NCBI GenBank assembly: GCA_029204225.1
Contig: CM055098.1
Span: forward strand, 9,670,746 to 9,734,745
Length of the DNA: 64,000 bases
DNA from: Diphasiastrum complanatum
Taxonomy: Eukaryota > Streptophyta > Lycopodiopsida > Lycopodiales > Lycopodiaceae
Direction: 5' to 3'
Shown here: in pieces, positions 46,701 to 56,207 of the stretch
How the letters are laid out: the number at the start of each line of letters is the position of its first letter
How positions within the stretch are numbered: the stretch's first letter is position 1
Program-made: the position numbers and the translations under genes
Notes under the pieces: generated by a model
Told to the model about the DNA's origin: nothing
What the model saw: only the letters and a program-made list of their open reading frames with translations
The model's database searches: none

Positions 46701-48884
46701 AGCAGTTCTGCGGACTGTTCCGCCGCCCGCGCGCTTCTGTCTGTTCTTTTTTTAAGATCAGAAAAACGTGTCCGGGGCCCAGACGCGTCCGCGTCCAGGA
46801 CGCTGGATGCGTCCGCCGGATGCGTCTAAAAAGAAAAATAAAATAAAAATTAGACGCATCCGACCCGGACGCGTCCGCGTCCAGGACGCTGGATGCGTCC
46901 GCCGGATGCGTCTAAAAAGAAAAATAAAATAAAAATTAGACGCATCCGACCCTGCGTCCGGGTGTCGGATGCATCTGGGTCCAAGCGTCGGACACGGACA
47001 AGAAAAGCCCGCGTCCGGCCCGGACCCTCATGTCTACTTTATATGTAAAAGAAAGTGTTCCAACCCAGTACGTTTCGGAACGTACTGTACTGACGGAAAG
47101 TACAGTACGTTCCGACCCAAAAGGGTCGGAACGGGTTTCTATGCCATAGACACATTTGACTATTTGTTCATTTAAATGTGTATATCATAATTGCACATTC
47201 CATTGCGAAACACGTTCCGGAACACACTCCGGATTTCCCATTAGAATCCCCGGGAACTTGCCCAAAAAATGTGTTTTTAAAAAAAAATCATGATTTTTGC
47301 TGTTTTTCTTGTTTTATCACTTTTTGAAAAATTTAGCGTGTCTGAAAATTAGTTCTCTGAGGTTTATCATGTTTTTTTTTGTTCATAAAAAAATGTGTTC
47401 CAGAATGCAAATGCGGCAGAATGCACTCTGCTGCATCTATGGTGTATATGAATGTGTATTTATACACACAGATGCACCAGATTGCAATCCGATGCATCTA
47501 CGTTTTAAAACACTCGTTTCAGATGGCCTTGCAAGGCAGGAGACACTTGAACAGATGCAGAGTAGATTGAGGGGACAGCATACGCTAATACATGTTCGGA
47601 GTGCAGTAATGGGATGCTCGTACTATGGCAAAATTTATTCTAACACTCTCACAAGAGAAGGTACATACATCTATTGGGGCTTATGCAACCCCATGGCAGG
47701 ACAATACTAGGTTTCAACTAAACTTTGAAAACCTTGATAGATTGATGATGTTTGATTTTCTCTATTTGATAAGCATATACCTTTCTCATAATTCATTAGT
47801 TGGGTTTTAAACTTTCAGGTTTTGAAAATGGAAACCTAAGCACCCAGTTGGCTCTTAGTAGTAGAATTTGTTTAATCAAAACGATTGATTGTGTTTTATG
47901 TTTGTTTAAGCGTATTAGAACTTGTAACCAATTTTTGTCATTCTATGATATGTATGAACAGCTATGGAGCATATTTTGCTATTGTCAAGAAAAAATTGAA
48001 GAACCATGTTCCAAGCGTTGCATCAACAACCAACAGACCCTTTGTACTACTTGTACCTAAGAAAAACTATGCTTAGACCCAAACAAAGACACTTGGCCAT
48101 TGTGACATAATGAGCCCACTAGCATGTCCACCAACATAGTTGTGTGTCAATCCAAGAAGCTAGGTTCTTGCACTCTCTTGTAAAACAGGGATTTGAATCT
48201 CCCTATATGGAAACCTGGACTGGGCTTAATTGAATCATTCCATACACAATCCCATGACAAAATTCTTCAAGAAACCCCCTAATGATACAAAATGCTAAAA
48301 ATATGAGCAAACATAACACACCTGTTGCACTTCCCTCCATATTGTCATAAATTGTTTCTATTCCTATATCGCAATTCTTTGTCAAGACACACTTCTCTTT
48401 TGATAAATACTCTCCATTGAGGTATACGAGAAAGAATTTTATCCAAAGAAGCTGAATATGTTACAAGTACACTATATCAAAAACAAAGGTGTTTCCATCT
48501 TTTCTGAAAAAATTTTGTTTATATTTCTCATAATCATGACCTTATATCACCTTTTCAGCAATCATTTAAGGATAAGAGTAATGTGTGCATACCTGAAGGT
48601 CACGATTATACGCCTGAGGTAACCCCTTGCAAAGGACCAATATTGTTGTTAAGTCACCTATGACTCTTGCAGATTTTCCACGCACTAGCTCCATTGGATC
48701 AGGATTTTTCTTTTGAGGCATTATGCTACTACCAGAGGAAACTGCATCATTTGGTGTCAAGAAGCCAAACTCTTCAGATGCCCAAAGAACCCACTCTTCT
48801 GCAATTCGTGATAGATGAACTGCAATTATGGAATTTGCGGATAACAACTCAATCAAGAAGTCCCGGTCCGAAACTGCATCCACG
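36110..48884 (-). CDS. ASL: Argininosuccinate lyase, C-terminal three exons (5' part not in view)
   Basis: ASL splits argininosuccinate into arginine and fumarate, the last step of arginine biosynthesis; the plant enzyme is plastid-targeted. Three exons are seen: 48884-48593, 36628-36464 and 36358-36110. They give about 234 residues, roughly the C-terminal half. The first carries the fumarate-lyase superfamily signature [16 protein letters not shown] and the [13 protein letters not shown] helix. The second has [14 protein letters not shown]. The third has [18 protein letters not shown] and [17 protein letters not shown] before the stop. All frames are open and in phase, with GT donors and AG acceptors, so nothing visible is broken. 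The intron between exons one and two is about 12 kb and filled by a gypsy and a hAT element. Upstream exons should lie above 48885; none was found to 64000, implying another intron over 15 kb or truncation. Confidence 0.9.
36464..36628 (-). CDS. ASL: ASL penultimate exon
   Basis: 165 bp (55 codons, phase 0 both sides): acceptor TTTTGCAG|GAAGACAAAG, donor CTTGTGTATAAA|GTATGC. It encodes [19 protein letters not shown] and [15 protein letters not shown]. Confidence 0.9.
36919..37573 (-). repeat. 3' LTR of the chromovirus
   Basis: Contains several imperfect repeats of ACATGTGTCA(C/T)TCA and CCAGTG(G/A)GCAT, also present in the partner LTR. A polypurine tract (complement TCCCTTCCCCCCTCAG) lies at 37574-37589. 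Confidence 0.92.
37574..37589 (-). other. Polypurine tract
   Basis: On the minus strand CTGAGGGGGGAAGGGA abuts the 3' LTR, as required for plus-strand priming. Confidence 0.8.
37590..40540 (-). pseudogene. Chromovirus pol: RT, RNase H, integrase, chromodomain
   Basis: From high to low coordinates: RT fingers ([49 protein letters not shown]), frame change near 40015, [12 protein letters not shown] and catalytic FVDDILVYS, frame change near 39600. Then RNase H ([30 protein letters not shown]), the integrase HHCC finger ([14 protein letters not shown]...CLKCQ), the core ([41 protein letters not shown] and E all present), a frame change near 38205, then the GPF/Y-type [11 protein letters not shown]. 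Last comes a chromodomain ([17 protein letters not shown]) ending at about 37590. Gag and protease are absent: RT begins within about 260 bp of the LTR. Confidence 0.92.
40624..40635 (-). other. Primer-binding site (initiator tRNA-Met)
   Basis: The complement GCTCTGATACCA lies a few bases inside the right LTR. On the minus strand it reads TGGTATCAGAGC. Confidence 0.85.
40639..41294 (-). repeat. 5' LTR of the chromovirus
   Basis: 656 bp, nearly identical to 36919-37573; followed by the CAAGC duplication. Confidence 0.92.
41536..41785. repeat. Tandem duplication, period 135 bp
   Basis: Units starting ATTGAGACAACCATCCAG at 41536 and 41671 are nearly identical; the second lacks about 12 bp. It lies in the ASL intron just before the hAT element. 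Confidence 0.85.
41815..41908. repeat. Left subterminal GC-rich motif cluster
   Basis: Dense GTCCGGACGCG/CGCGTCC motifs in both orientations, GC-rich against an AT-rich background, mirrored by the right-end cluster at 46770-47020. Subterminal transposase-binding arrays are usual in hAT elements. Confidence 0.7.
42661..43347. repeat. Tandem duplication, period 362 bp
   Basis: GTGTCCCTGAAGCCCTGTT begins units at 42661 and 43023. Both run to CTGGACCATT-like ends. The related element at 60932 has one unit (61838-62165). Confidence 0.85.
43664..43730. repeat. (CT)n microsatellite
   Basis: 67 bp of pure CT in the hAT element, between the duplicated segment and the transposase gene's 3' end. Confidence 0.97.
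43893..44505 (-). CDS. Possible C-terminal extension exon of the hAT transposase
   Basis: After an AG acceptor the minus strand reads [40 protein letters not shown] and a long Ser/Pro/Arg tail with a basic stretch ([12 protein letters not shown]). Such acidic tails follow the hAT dimerisation region in many plant copies. However, joining it to the exon at 44615-44788 needs a one-base frame change, because that exon ends in its own TAG. Either the gene is slightly broken or a different splice is used. Confidence 0.45.
44615..46324 (-). CDS. hAT transposase (BED finger, DUF659, hAT C-terminal region), four exons
   Basis: Exons 46324-45335, 45228-45094, 45046-44876 and 44788-44615, all with GT/AG borders and in phase. 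Order: BED-type finger ([12 protein letters not shown]...VQAHLGG), an Ala/Pro/Ser/Thr-rich linker (about residues 75-175), DUF659 with the first catalytic acid in [18 protein letters not shown], the second in [27 protein letters not shown], then [23 protein letters not shown] and the third acid in [18 protein letters not shown]. The stretch normally lying between HSLDLLL and WW (the long insertion domain) is mostly missing, leaving about 40 residues around a 47-bp intron. It cuts and moves the element's ends; whether this shortened form is active is unknown. Confidence 0.75.
46330..46640. repeat. CT and CA microsatellites with telo-box motifs, upstream of the transposase
   Basis: Alternating (CT)n and (CA)n runs, with CCTAAACCCTAAACCC and ACCCTAAACCCTAAAC at about 46401-46440. 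On the transposase strand the latter are AGGGTTTAGGGT telo-box-like promoter motifs directly upstream of its ATG. Too short and too isolated to be a telomere. Confidence 0.75.
46782..46953. repeat. 86-bp direct repeat with internal hairpins in the right hAT end
   Basis: Two copies (46782-46867, 46868-46953) start GACGCGTCCGCGTCCAGG. Each holds CCGGATGCGTCT and its complement AGACGCATCCG separated by an A/T-only loop of about 25 bases. Confidence 0.85.
47076..47131. repeat. Two adjacent perfect hairpins just outside the hAT right end
   Basis: CGGAACGTACTGTACT (47076-47091) pairs with 47099-47114 across a 7-base loop. TTCCGACCC (47110-47118) pairs with GGGTCGGAA (47123-47131) across 4 bases. 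The two overlap by a few bases, so they are alternatives. Confidence 0.85.
47245..48592. other. ASL intron sequence without recognised features
   Basis: Short open stretches only (47297-47710 the longest). No transposon motifs seen. It ends at the GT donor at 48591-48592. Confidence 0.5.
48593..48884 (-). CDS. ASL: ASL exon with the lyase signature
   Basis: 292 bp: acceptor AGTTGCAG|CGTGGATGC, donor CGTGACCTTCAG|GTATGC. It encodes [19 protein letters not shown], the [13 protein letters not shown] helix, and [12 protein letters not shown] with the catalytic serine loop. Confidence 0.92.
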
Positions 48885-49322
48885 CTGCAACTTGAAGTCA
48901 GACAAAGTCCAAAATACAAGAACCAGAAGCATGAAAAGACTTCAACACAAATTGTCACCTATCGTCACCTCATGACCAAAAATTTAGACACATAGAAACT
49001 ACATACGCTTGCCTTGAACACTGAGATGTCCAAGAATTACTAAAACAATCTCAGATAAACTCCTCAAATTTCCAAGCTCTCAAACGAATCAAGAATATTA
49101 CATATAAAGCATATTACAAAAAAAGAACCAAAGGGAGCAACATGCAAAGCCCAAATTCATATAACTTCCTAAATAAATATGCAGAGATGATGGGTTCTCT
49201 ATATCTAAAAAACTCTTGAAGCTCCTAGCGAAGTGCTTTTAGCCTCAGAGATTGATGAGATCAGATTACCTCATTTCAACCACAGTTTTATTTAAACACG
49301 TTTGAATCTTGATTCAAACGTG
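48885..49322. other. Sequence upstream of the ASL exon; no feature
   Basis: Begins with the acceptor side of the ASL exon (AAGTTGCAG). Nothing else recognised before the copia element. Confidence 0.5.
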
Positions 49323-49327
49323 ATTCG

Positions 49328-50225
49328 TGCTAGAAAGAGGTGATAGTGAAGGTTGTGAACGACTTATTTAGCGTAGCGGAATGGAGCCTGCTTTCCTAAT
49401 GCATGACTACGCCTATCAATATTGAGCAAAAATAATGACAGAAGTCCCGTTCAATCTTATAGTGACCAACTTTGAAATCGTTAGCACTACAGTGATTTCA
49501 TAGCCAAACAATGAAGTATTGAATTATCAGACAAACAATAAGAGATTATCAGTTACAAACAATCACAAAGATGCATATATTCTGACATAATACTGAACGC
49601 AATAAAGGATAGATTGATTCATCATAAAAATAGATGATGGTGAGCACAAGACAATTGACCGCGTACTCTAAGCTATCTCTGAGTAACTGTTGGTTGCACT
49701 TCCGCTGATATCAGTAAGCACTAATAGCATAACTCTAAATGAACTCTAAAAATTGAGCTAGAATGCTCAAGAGTGTTCAAGCTTGAAAGCTTGAGAGAGC
49801 TGCTACAATACGTCGATTCAATAACTTGAATTAAATAATAGAAGAATAATCAGCTATTTATACTAAGCAAAATGTGGCACGTCCAGTAGGACAGCTAATT
49901 AGGTCTCAGATCGCGATAGCCAGTTGGCCATAATGAGCTAGCATCCATCCAGTTAGGACTTCCTAGAAATTTACTTGCTAAACGATTAGGGCAAGTCTGT
50001 AGCTTCAATTCAAGTGGAACAATTAACTGTCATGCATCCGAAGTGTCCGAAGTGGCCGAAGTCTTCGACTTTTGTAGGGGACGTCGATATGTCGGAGCCA
50101 CCTGTTAGCGATTCCCAAGTATTTCTGCAGACTGTGTAATAACACGAAGAGAACTGCAGAACTGGATAATAAGTGGATGAAGATTAAAAGATCGATTAGT
50201 TGATAATCAGGAGAATAATCTAACA
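49328..50225 (-). repeat. 3' LTR of the copia element
   Basis: 898 bp. Its outer parts match the right LTR; the middle (about 49507-50082) has no counterpart there. Confidence 0.85.
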
Positions 50226-50232
50226 CTCCCCC

Positions 50233-50900
50233 TTAATCCGAATCCATGAATGCTTTGACCTTCAAACTTAATTCTGCACAAAATTTCCTGTGTGCATCCG
50301 AGCTTAATGCTTTAGTAAAAATATTTGTTGTCATATCTTGCGTTCGACAGTACTGCAAGTTAACCTCTTTGTCGATAACTTTGCTTCTGACATAGTGATA
50401 CTTAATTTCAATGTGCTTACTCCTAAAATGAAATTTAGGGTTGGATGATAAAGCAATGGCACTTTGAGTATCACAGAATAGAATTGTCGGAGCATATTGA
50501 TTCAGACCGATATCTAAAAGTAAGTTTCTCAACCATGCTGCTTCCTTTGTAGCTTTAGAAGCTGCGATATACTCTGATTCAGTAGAAGATAGAGCTATCG
50601 AAGTTTGCTTGCGACTGTTCCATGAAATAGGACCATTGTTGAGGAAGAATGTAAATCCAGAAGTGGATATTTACGAGTGTCTACATCTCCTGCCCAACTT
50701 GCATCTGAGTAACCGCTGAGAATATTGACTTTGTCATTGTCGACTCCTCCATAACAAATGCAAAAGTCCATAGTAGCTCGTAGATATCTCAAAACTCTGA
50801 TAAGAGCCTTCCAATGTGTTATACTAGGATTGGTCATATAGTGACTTAAGGAACTGACTGCAAAAGCTATGTCTGGTCTGGTACAGATCATCGCGTACAT
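50233..50900 (-). pseudogene. Copia RNase H
   Basis: Reads MYAMICTRPDIAFAVSSLSH, HWKALIRVLRYLRATMDF and SGYSDASWAGDVDTRK (catalytic Asp region). After a frame change near 50600 it reads CDTQSAIALSSNPKFHFRSKHIEIKYHYVR... TNIFTKAL. The two open stretches are shifted relative to each other, with the SSTEAEY-type segment at about 50560-50590 (SSTESEYIAASKATKEAAW in another frame). Confidence 0.87.
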
Positions 50901-51064
50901 AAGAGATCCTATTATCGAATGATCTACATATGCAAAAATGGAGATTTTGGAGTAGAAATCAATCTAGCATGCTCTAGCATTGATAACTCTTCCAAATCTT
51001 TAATAAATGCGGTTGATCCTTTCATAACCGGAAACACAATAGCTCTGATACCATGTAAAGGATT

Positions 51065-54000
51065 TGTTACGTCCATGTCCTATATAAGGGAATCGGAATA
51101 ATTCCTGACCTGGATAGTCGGTGACTCCAGGTGTATATGGTTATTGGTTATGCCTCGTCATTCCGCGCTTGGCCTGTAAAGTAATTAATAATCATATGAG
51201 GGCCCAGACCTATAATTGGACATAGGAGCACATGCATAGTGAATGACTGCTTTAATGCAAGAATAGGAGGTCAATAGCTCAATATAGGTTGCATGCGGAT
51301 CCTAGGGAGAATATTCTCTCTCTCATGAAGAGAATATGTCCATTGGAAACTCGCCCATCCTCCTATTGGAAATTCAGTTTCTTGAGCCTGTTTCTCCTCC
51401 TCTCTCTTAGGTTCTTCACTATGGCTTGGGGGCTAGGTCCAGGAGGAAACTCCAGGAGGGATCTAGGTTTGGATGGGTGGTTTTGCTCCACAAGTGTCCT
51501 TTTGGTTGTTTTGCAACAGGATCTAGTCAGATCTTCATTTGGTGATCCTTACAGTGGTATCAGAGCCATGGATTTGCATCAATCAGAAGGTGGAGCTACT
51601 TCTTGTATTTTCTCAGTTTTTGTGGATTTCTCCTTGCATGTTACTTCCAGGTGGTGGAATTGATCTCCAAGTAGGTGGCTTCTCTGAATTTGGTGTACTT
51701 TTAGCCTAAAGATCATAATGATGGGGTTTCTCCATAGTTTTTGGTGGAAATCTATGGATTTTTGATGATTTTAGTGGATTTTTCACCTAGAATTGAAGTT
51801 TTATGCTTGAAATTGATCATAGGTACTGGTGTAGTACGTTTTCCAGATTGTACTTGCTGTTTTACAGTCATTATTGATTGGATCTAATGATTGCATGATG
51901 TTGGAATAGTCAAAAGGTTGATTAGATACTGATTTTGGACCAAAAATTGGGTTTTTGGACCATAAATGGGCTATAGAAACCATGTTTGACTAGAATCAGA
52001 ACTTTTAGTGCTTGCATGCAATGGATTTACAGGAATTTGGATCTGATTGCACGAATTTGTGGATTTTTCCCACAAATTTTGGTCAAAATTGGTTAAAAAA
52101 CAAGGTTTTTTGATGTTTTTTAAACTAATTTTGGGGTAGATCTCAAAATTCTCAGCCAAGACTTGGTATGAACGTTTTCAAAGATGTAATGAAGCTGTCC
52201 CTGAGCTGTCATGAAGTTTGGAACATTAGGGGGCTCAAAACACCAAAAATTAGTGTATTTTTTATGATTTTTGAGCATGAATACCTCTCAATTGGGGGTC
52301 TGAACCTGTTGGTTCTTGTTACAAGCTTCAAGATATGATGGATTGCGTCTGTTTTGAGCCATCATGCATCCAATTTGGATAGGTGAGCATTAGACACCAT
52401 CATGTTGAAGTTTTGCTTGTTGAAGGAGGCCAAAAATGCATTTTTTGCATGATCTGAGCTTATGATTGCTTGTTGGACCTGTTAGAAGCTTCTATGCCTC
52501 TCTAATGACCCTTAGTAGAGTGCTTGTAACCTCTGATCCAAGGCTTTTTGGGCTGGGATGTGTTTTTTAGAGATTCCTCTCCACAAAAGTGCGCCCTCCT
52601 ACCTGTTTTTCATGCATTTATTGCTCGCACGTGTGAAGCCTAGGTGGCAGGATGATGTGGCAAGTGCCTTGTAGACCCACTCTCCCTCCGTATTGTGCTC
52701 TTCAGCGACCAATTTGGTGTCCTGTAGAAAAAGTTATGGTTGTCAGAAGTTTGGCAATTTTTGAACTCAAATTTGCAAAATTTTCGAAATGTTCTGTTGC
52801 ATGCATGCTTGTAACTCAGTGAAGTGCTTGTCTGTTGATGAAAATGTATGGATAGACCTGTATGCATGCATGGCTGCATGTTGCATGCGTAATCAGTAGA
52901 TTGATCAGAAGATTTTTTGCATGAAGCTATTTTTGGCAATTCTACTATGGAAAGGATAATTCATTAACTTATTTATGGTTTGGAAGAAGATCTAAATGTG
53001 GTGTTAATACATGCATAATTGAGATCTGCACCTAGACATTTAAGATTTCTAAATCATTTACAATTAATTTGAGTAAATGGATTACTCCTGATTAGAAGTT
53101 AATTGGATAAATAAGCAGTGTGAAGAGAATTCACCGGAAACTGTTTATTTTGATCTATATTGCTTATAAGTCACATGATTAGTGAGTCATTTGTCATTTA
53201 TGAGAACTGTGCATAGAATATAGAAGATTCTTGATATAGAATATTTTTTGAAGGAGAAATATCCTAAGTTATTGACTATATCCCAATGAGCTCATATACA
53301 TATATTGGTTGACAGAGTCTAACTAATGTCAAGGATAACCACTAAATTCAGTTGGAATTCAGCAGAACTTTATAATCTCTAGATGTGGTTCTAGGTGATT
53401 GTATTAAGTTTATATCTGTTAAAGACAAATGTTATAATGGTCTTTAATCACTTGATTGATTGTAGAATTTGGAACTCATAATCTCGTTAAGAATCGAAGT
53501 GGAAGAATATTCTTGGAATCCAGTAATTTTCCTTGTGGAAAAGATTTCCGAATGTTTCTTATATTTCTTAAGTGGTATGTTGTGCATATACTCCAGTATC
53601 TCTAAATGATTAAGTATGGGTTTAGAATCCGATAGATTATGATTGACGAATCATAAGACTCTAAATGTTTATGATTGACGGATCATAAATTGATACTTAA
53701 AGGTCATTAGATGATTATATGGGAAATATGATGATTCTTAAGATCATGAGTAATTCTTGATCAATTGGTGGAGTTAAAATTTAGATTTGTTATCTGAACC
53801 CTAAATTTGTGTACAAACTTGAGATTGTTTGGATCTCACAAGCATTTTCATTAAGTAATTGTTTATTTATGAGAAATTTGCTTACCTTTACAAATTGTAG
53901 TCAAGGAATGCTTGTGTACTGTTTTTTAACCTAAAATCTCCGATTAATTAGGAGCAGTTAAGTCTATCAAGATTGAATGGTTGCTATTTTCTGGTATATG

Positions 54001-55191
54001 ATGCTAGGGATAGAGCACTTACTCAGGAGAGTATTTGGGGTACTCAGGACTGAGTTGAAGTCATTTTTATCTTGATGGATCTCCTAAGAGATTTTGGTGG
54101 GATGAGTTTTGTACCAAGAAGCATTTATGACAGGTCTACAAGTAATTTGTGGATAATCTTGGACTATAATTGTTTTGGATCTTTAACTTTTGAACATTGA
54201 TTTCCAATATAAGGTGAGGACTCACCCAGTGATTCATGTAAATTGAGGTACACGAAGGTGATGTTATTAGATTGGAGAGAATCAAACCCAATAGGGAAAT
54301 TTATCTTTTAGTGTACTTCTAAAGGGTCGATATGGTATTTCAGTGTAGAGACAGATAATTTGAGAATTATTCCATCCCTAAATACTTATTTGATATTGAA
54401 GTCAGACTAAAGATTGATTTTCAGGGTAATTGTGAAAGTTAAATGATTGATTTGTTAGCTTTTATACTTAATCTTCAAGTTTGGTCGACTGCTCATCCGG
54501 TGTATCATGTAAATTTAGTTTATATGATGATGACAGTTTGATGTATTGAAGATTTTGCCCATTTGGAAGATTTATCGCTCGATGTACCTTTGGACCCTGA
54601 ATGAGTACTCAGGATCAGAGACAAACAACTGAGAAATTGTTCTATCTCTGTGTGCTTGCTTAGGTTGGTTGGTTAAATTGAGGATAATGATTCATGGGAA
54701 GAGTTAACATCCATGTCCTATATAAGGGAATCGGAATAATTCCTGACTTGGATAGCCGGTCACTCCAGGTGTATATGGTTATTGGTTATGCCTCGTCATT
54801 CCGGGCTTGGCCTGTAAAGTAATTAATAATCATATGAGGGCCCAGACCTATAATTGGACATAGGAGCACATGCATAGTGAATGACTGCTTTAATGCAAGA
54901 ATAGGAGATCAATAGCTCAATATAGGTTGCATGCGGATCCTAGGGGGGATATTCTCTCTCTCATGAAGAGAATATGTCCATTGGAAATTCGCCCATCCTC
55001 CTATTGGAAATTCAGTTTCTTGAGCCTGTTTCTCCTCCTGTCTCTTAGGTTCTTCACTATGGCTTGGGGGCTAGGTCCAGGAGGAAACTCCAGGAGGGAT
55101 CTAGGTTTGGATGGGTGGTTTTGCTCCATAGGTGTCCTTCTGGTTGTTTTGCAACAGGATCTAGTCAGATCTTCATTTGGTGATCCTTATA
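51065..55191 (+). mobile_element. Non-coding LTR retroelement, 4.13 kb
   Basis: Left LTR 51065-51553 (489 bp) and right LTR about 54702-55191 are highly similar. Perfect GGATT duplications lie at 51060-51064 and 55192-55196. The primer site TGGTATCAGAGCC (51555-51567) follows one base after the left LTR. The interior (3.1 kb) has no long reading frames, only two remnants resembling the gypsy integrase tail near its end. A relative of its interior lies at 18845-19990. It depends on other elements to move. Confidence 0.88.
54190..54690 (+). pseudogene. Two tandem remnants of a gypsy integrase C-terminal region
   Basis: 54215-54400 and 54490-54690 each translate to an HPV(I/Y)HVN... phrase followed, about 25 residues on, by degenerate LSxxVPL/LRI-type phrases, as in the HPVFHVS linker before chromovirus chromodomains. 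Stops are frequent. This suggests the non-coding element descends from a gypsy element by deletion. Confidence 0.45.
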
Positions 55192-55439
55192 GGATTTCAG
55201 ATCATTCAAGATCCAAATCCATGTCCCTGATCTTTGGTTACAAAAAAGAGCAAACCAACAATCCTGCCAATGTAGAAAAATCAGCATCTACATATAAAAT
55301 GAGATGCAAACTCTAAGAGATACTAATCAAACATGAACCAAAACATAAAATATAGTTTTTGTCCGAAAAATTACAGTACTCTACTGTATTTCACACGTGT
55401 GGAACCGAAAATAACAATAAATGATCATTCTACAAGGAT

Positions 55440-56200
55440 ACTCACACATCTGCTCCTCTTCGATTGTTCGGGGACACTAGTCCTTCGAAATTTTGAGTCC
55501 TGGATCCATTGGTGAGAGAGCTAATTTGCAATTCATCAGATTAAGACATTGTGAATGTATCTTTGCTGAGTAATATAGATCAACTTTTGCTTTGTCTCTT
55601 TGGATTTAAATACCTAGACAATAATGAGCTTTGCCCAAATCGGTCATGTCGAATTCGGAAGATAGCATTGTCTTAGCTTCTTTTATCAGTTCGATATTGT
55701 TGTTGAAGAGCAATGTGTCGTCCACATACAAAGTGATAATGATAAAGGAATGTTGCACTGACTTGAAGTAGACATTCGAATCTGAAGAGCTTGGTGTGTA
55801 GCCATGATCGATAAGGAAAGTATTGATCCTTTGAAACCATGCTCGAGCAGATTGCTTCAAGCCATAAGTGCTTTATGGAGTTTACAAACATGATTGTGTT
55901 TACCTTCGATTTTGTAACCTTCAGGTTGCAGCATGTACATGTCCTCTTCGATAACTCCATTAAGATATGTTGTCATCCATTTGATGTATTTTCAAATCTG
56001 CTGCAACAACAAATGACAATAGAAGTCGAATAGAAGAATGTTTAATTACTAGAAGGAAAGTCTCAGTGTAGTCGACGTTTTGTACCTGAGAAAATCCTCT
56101 GGCGACAAGTCAAGCTTTTCTTCGGTCGATACTTCCATCTGCCTTGTACGTGATTTTGAACAACCATTTGCAATCAACTACATTTCTGTTGGCAGGTAAT
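55440..56200 (-). pseudogene. Copia reverse transcriptase
   Basis: From the tail: CKLALSPMDPGLKISK and EEEQMCEYP at about 55445-55540. Then, going up, LGKAHYCLGI, the active site LYVDDTLLF (about 55705-55735) and KQSARAWFQRINTFLIDHGY. Further up are frame-shifted pieces with ARGFSQ (about 56085-56105) and GCKW/FKITYKAD-type sequence to 56200. Several frame changes. Confidence 0.83.
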
Positions 56201-56207
56201 TCGACAA

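Larger units (their letters stand above)
41802..47036 (-). mobile_element. hAT transposon, 5.2 kb, inside the ASL intron
   Basis: Contains a DUF659/hAT transposase gene on the minus strand. The left end starts CTAAGGAAGTGGACCCTGG, and the same terminus (CTACGGAAGCGGACCCTGG) begins a second copy at 60932, which fixes the left boundary. The right end is CCCGGACCCTCATGTCTA. CTTTATAT flanks both ends (41794-41801 and 47037-47044), an 8-bp duplication as expected for hAT. The terminal inverted repeats are poor by eye, but both ends are packed with GC-rich CGCGTCC-type subterminal motifs. Confidence 0.75.
50937..55432 (-). mobile_element. Truncated copia LTR plus about 100 bp of leader, inserted in the copia element and itself interrupted
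   Basis: A primer-site complement GCTCTGATACCA (51042-51053) is followed by an LTR start TGTAAAGGATT (51054-51064). The LTR is cut here by the 51065-55191 element and resumes with TTTCAGATCATTCAAG, matching the LTR at 20328 onward, to about 55432. The host copia RT resumes at about 55433 and its RNase H lies below 50930. The bases CTACA occur at both edges, possibly the target duplication. Confidence 0.65.

Noticed and set aside
51289-51663. Open frame repeated almost identically at 54927-55316 (FFTMAWGLGPGGNSRRDLGL)
   Set aside because: Both lie inside the two LTRs of the same non-coding element; the duplication is the LTR pair, not a gene family.
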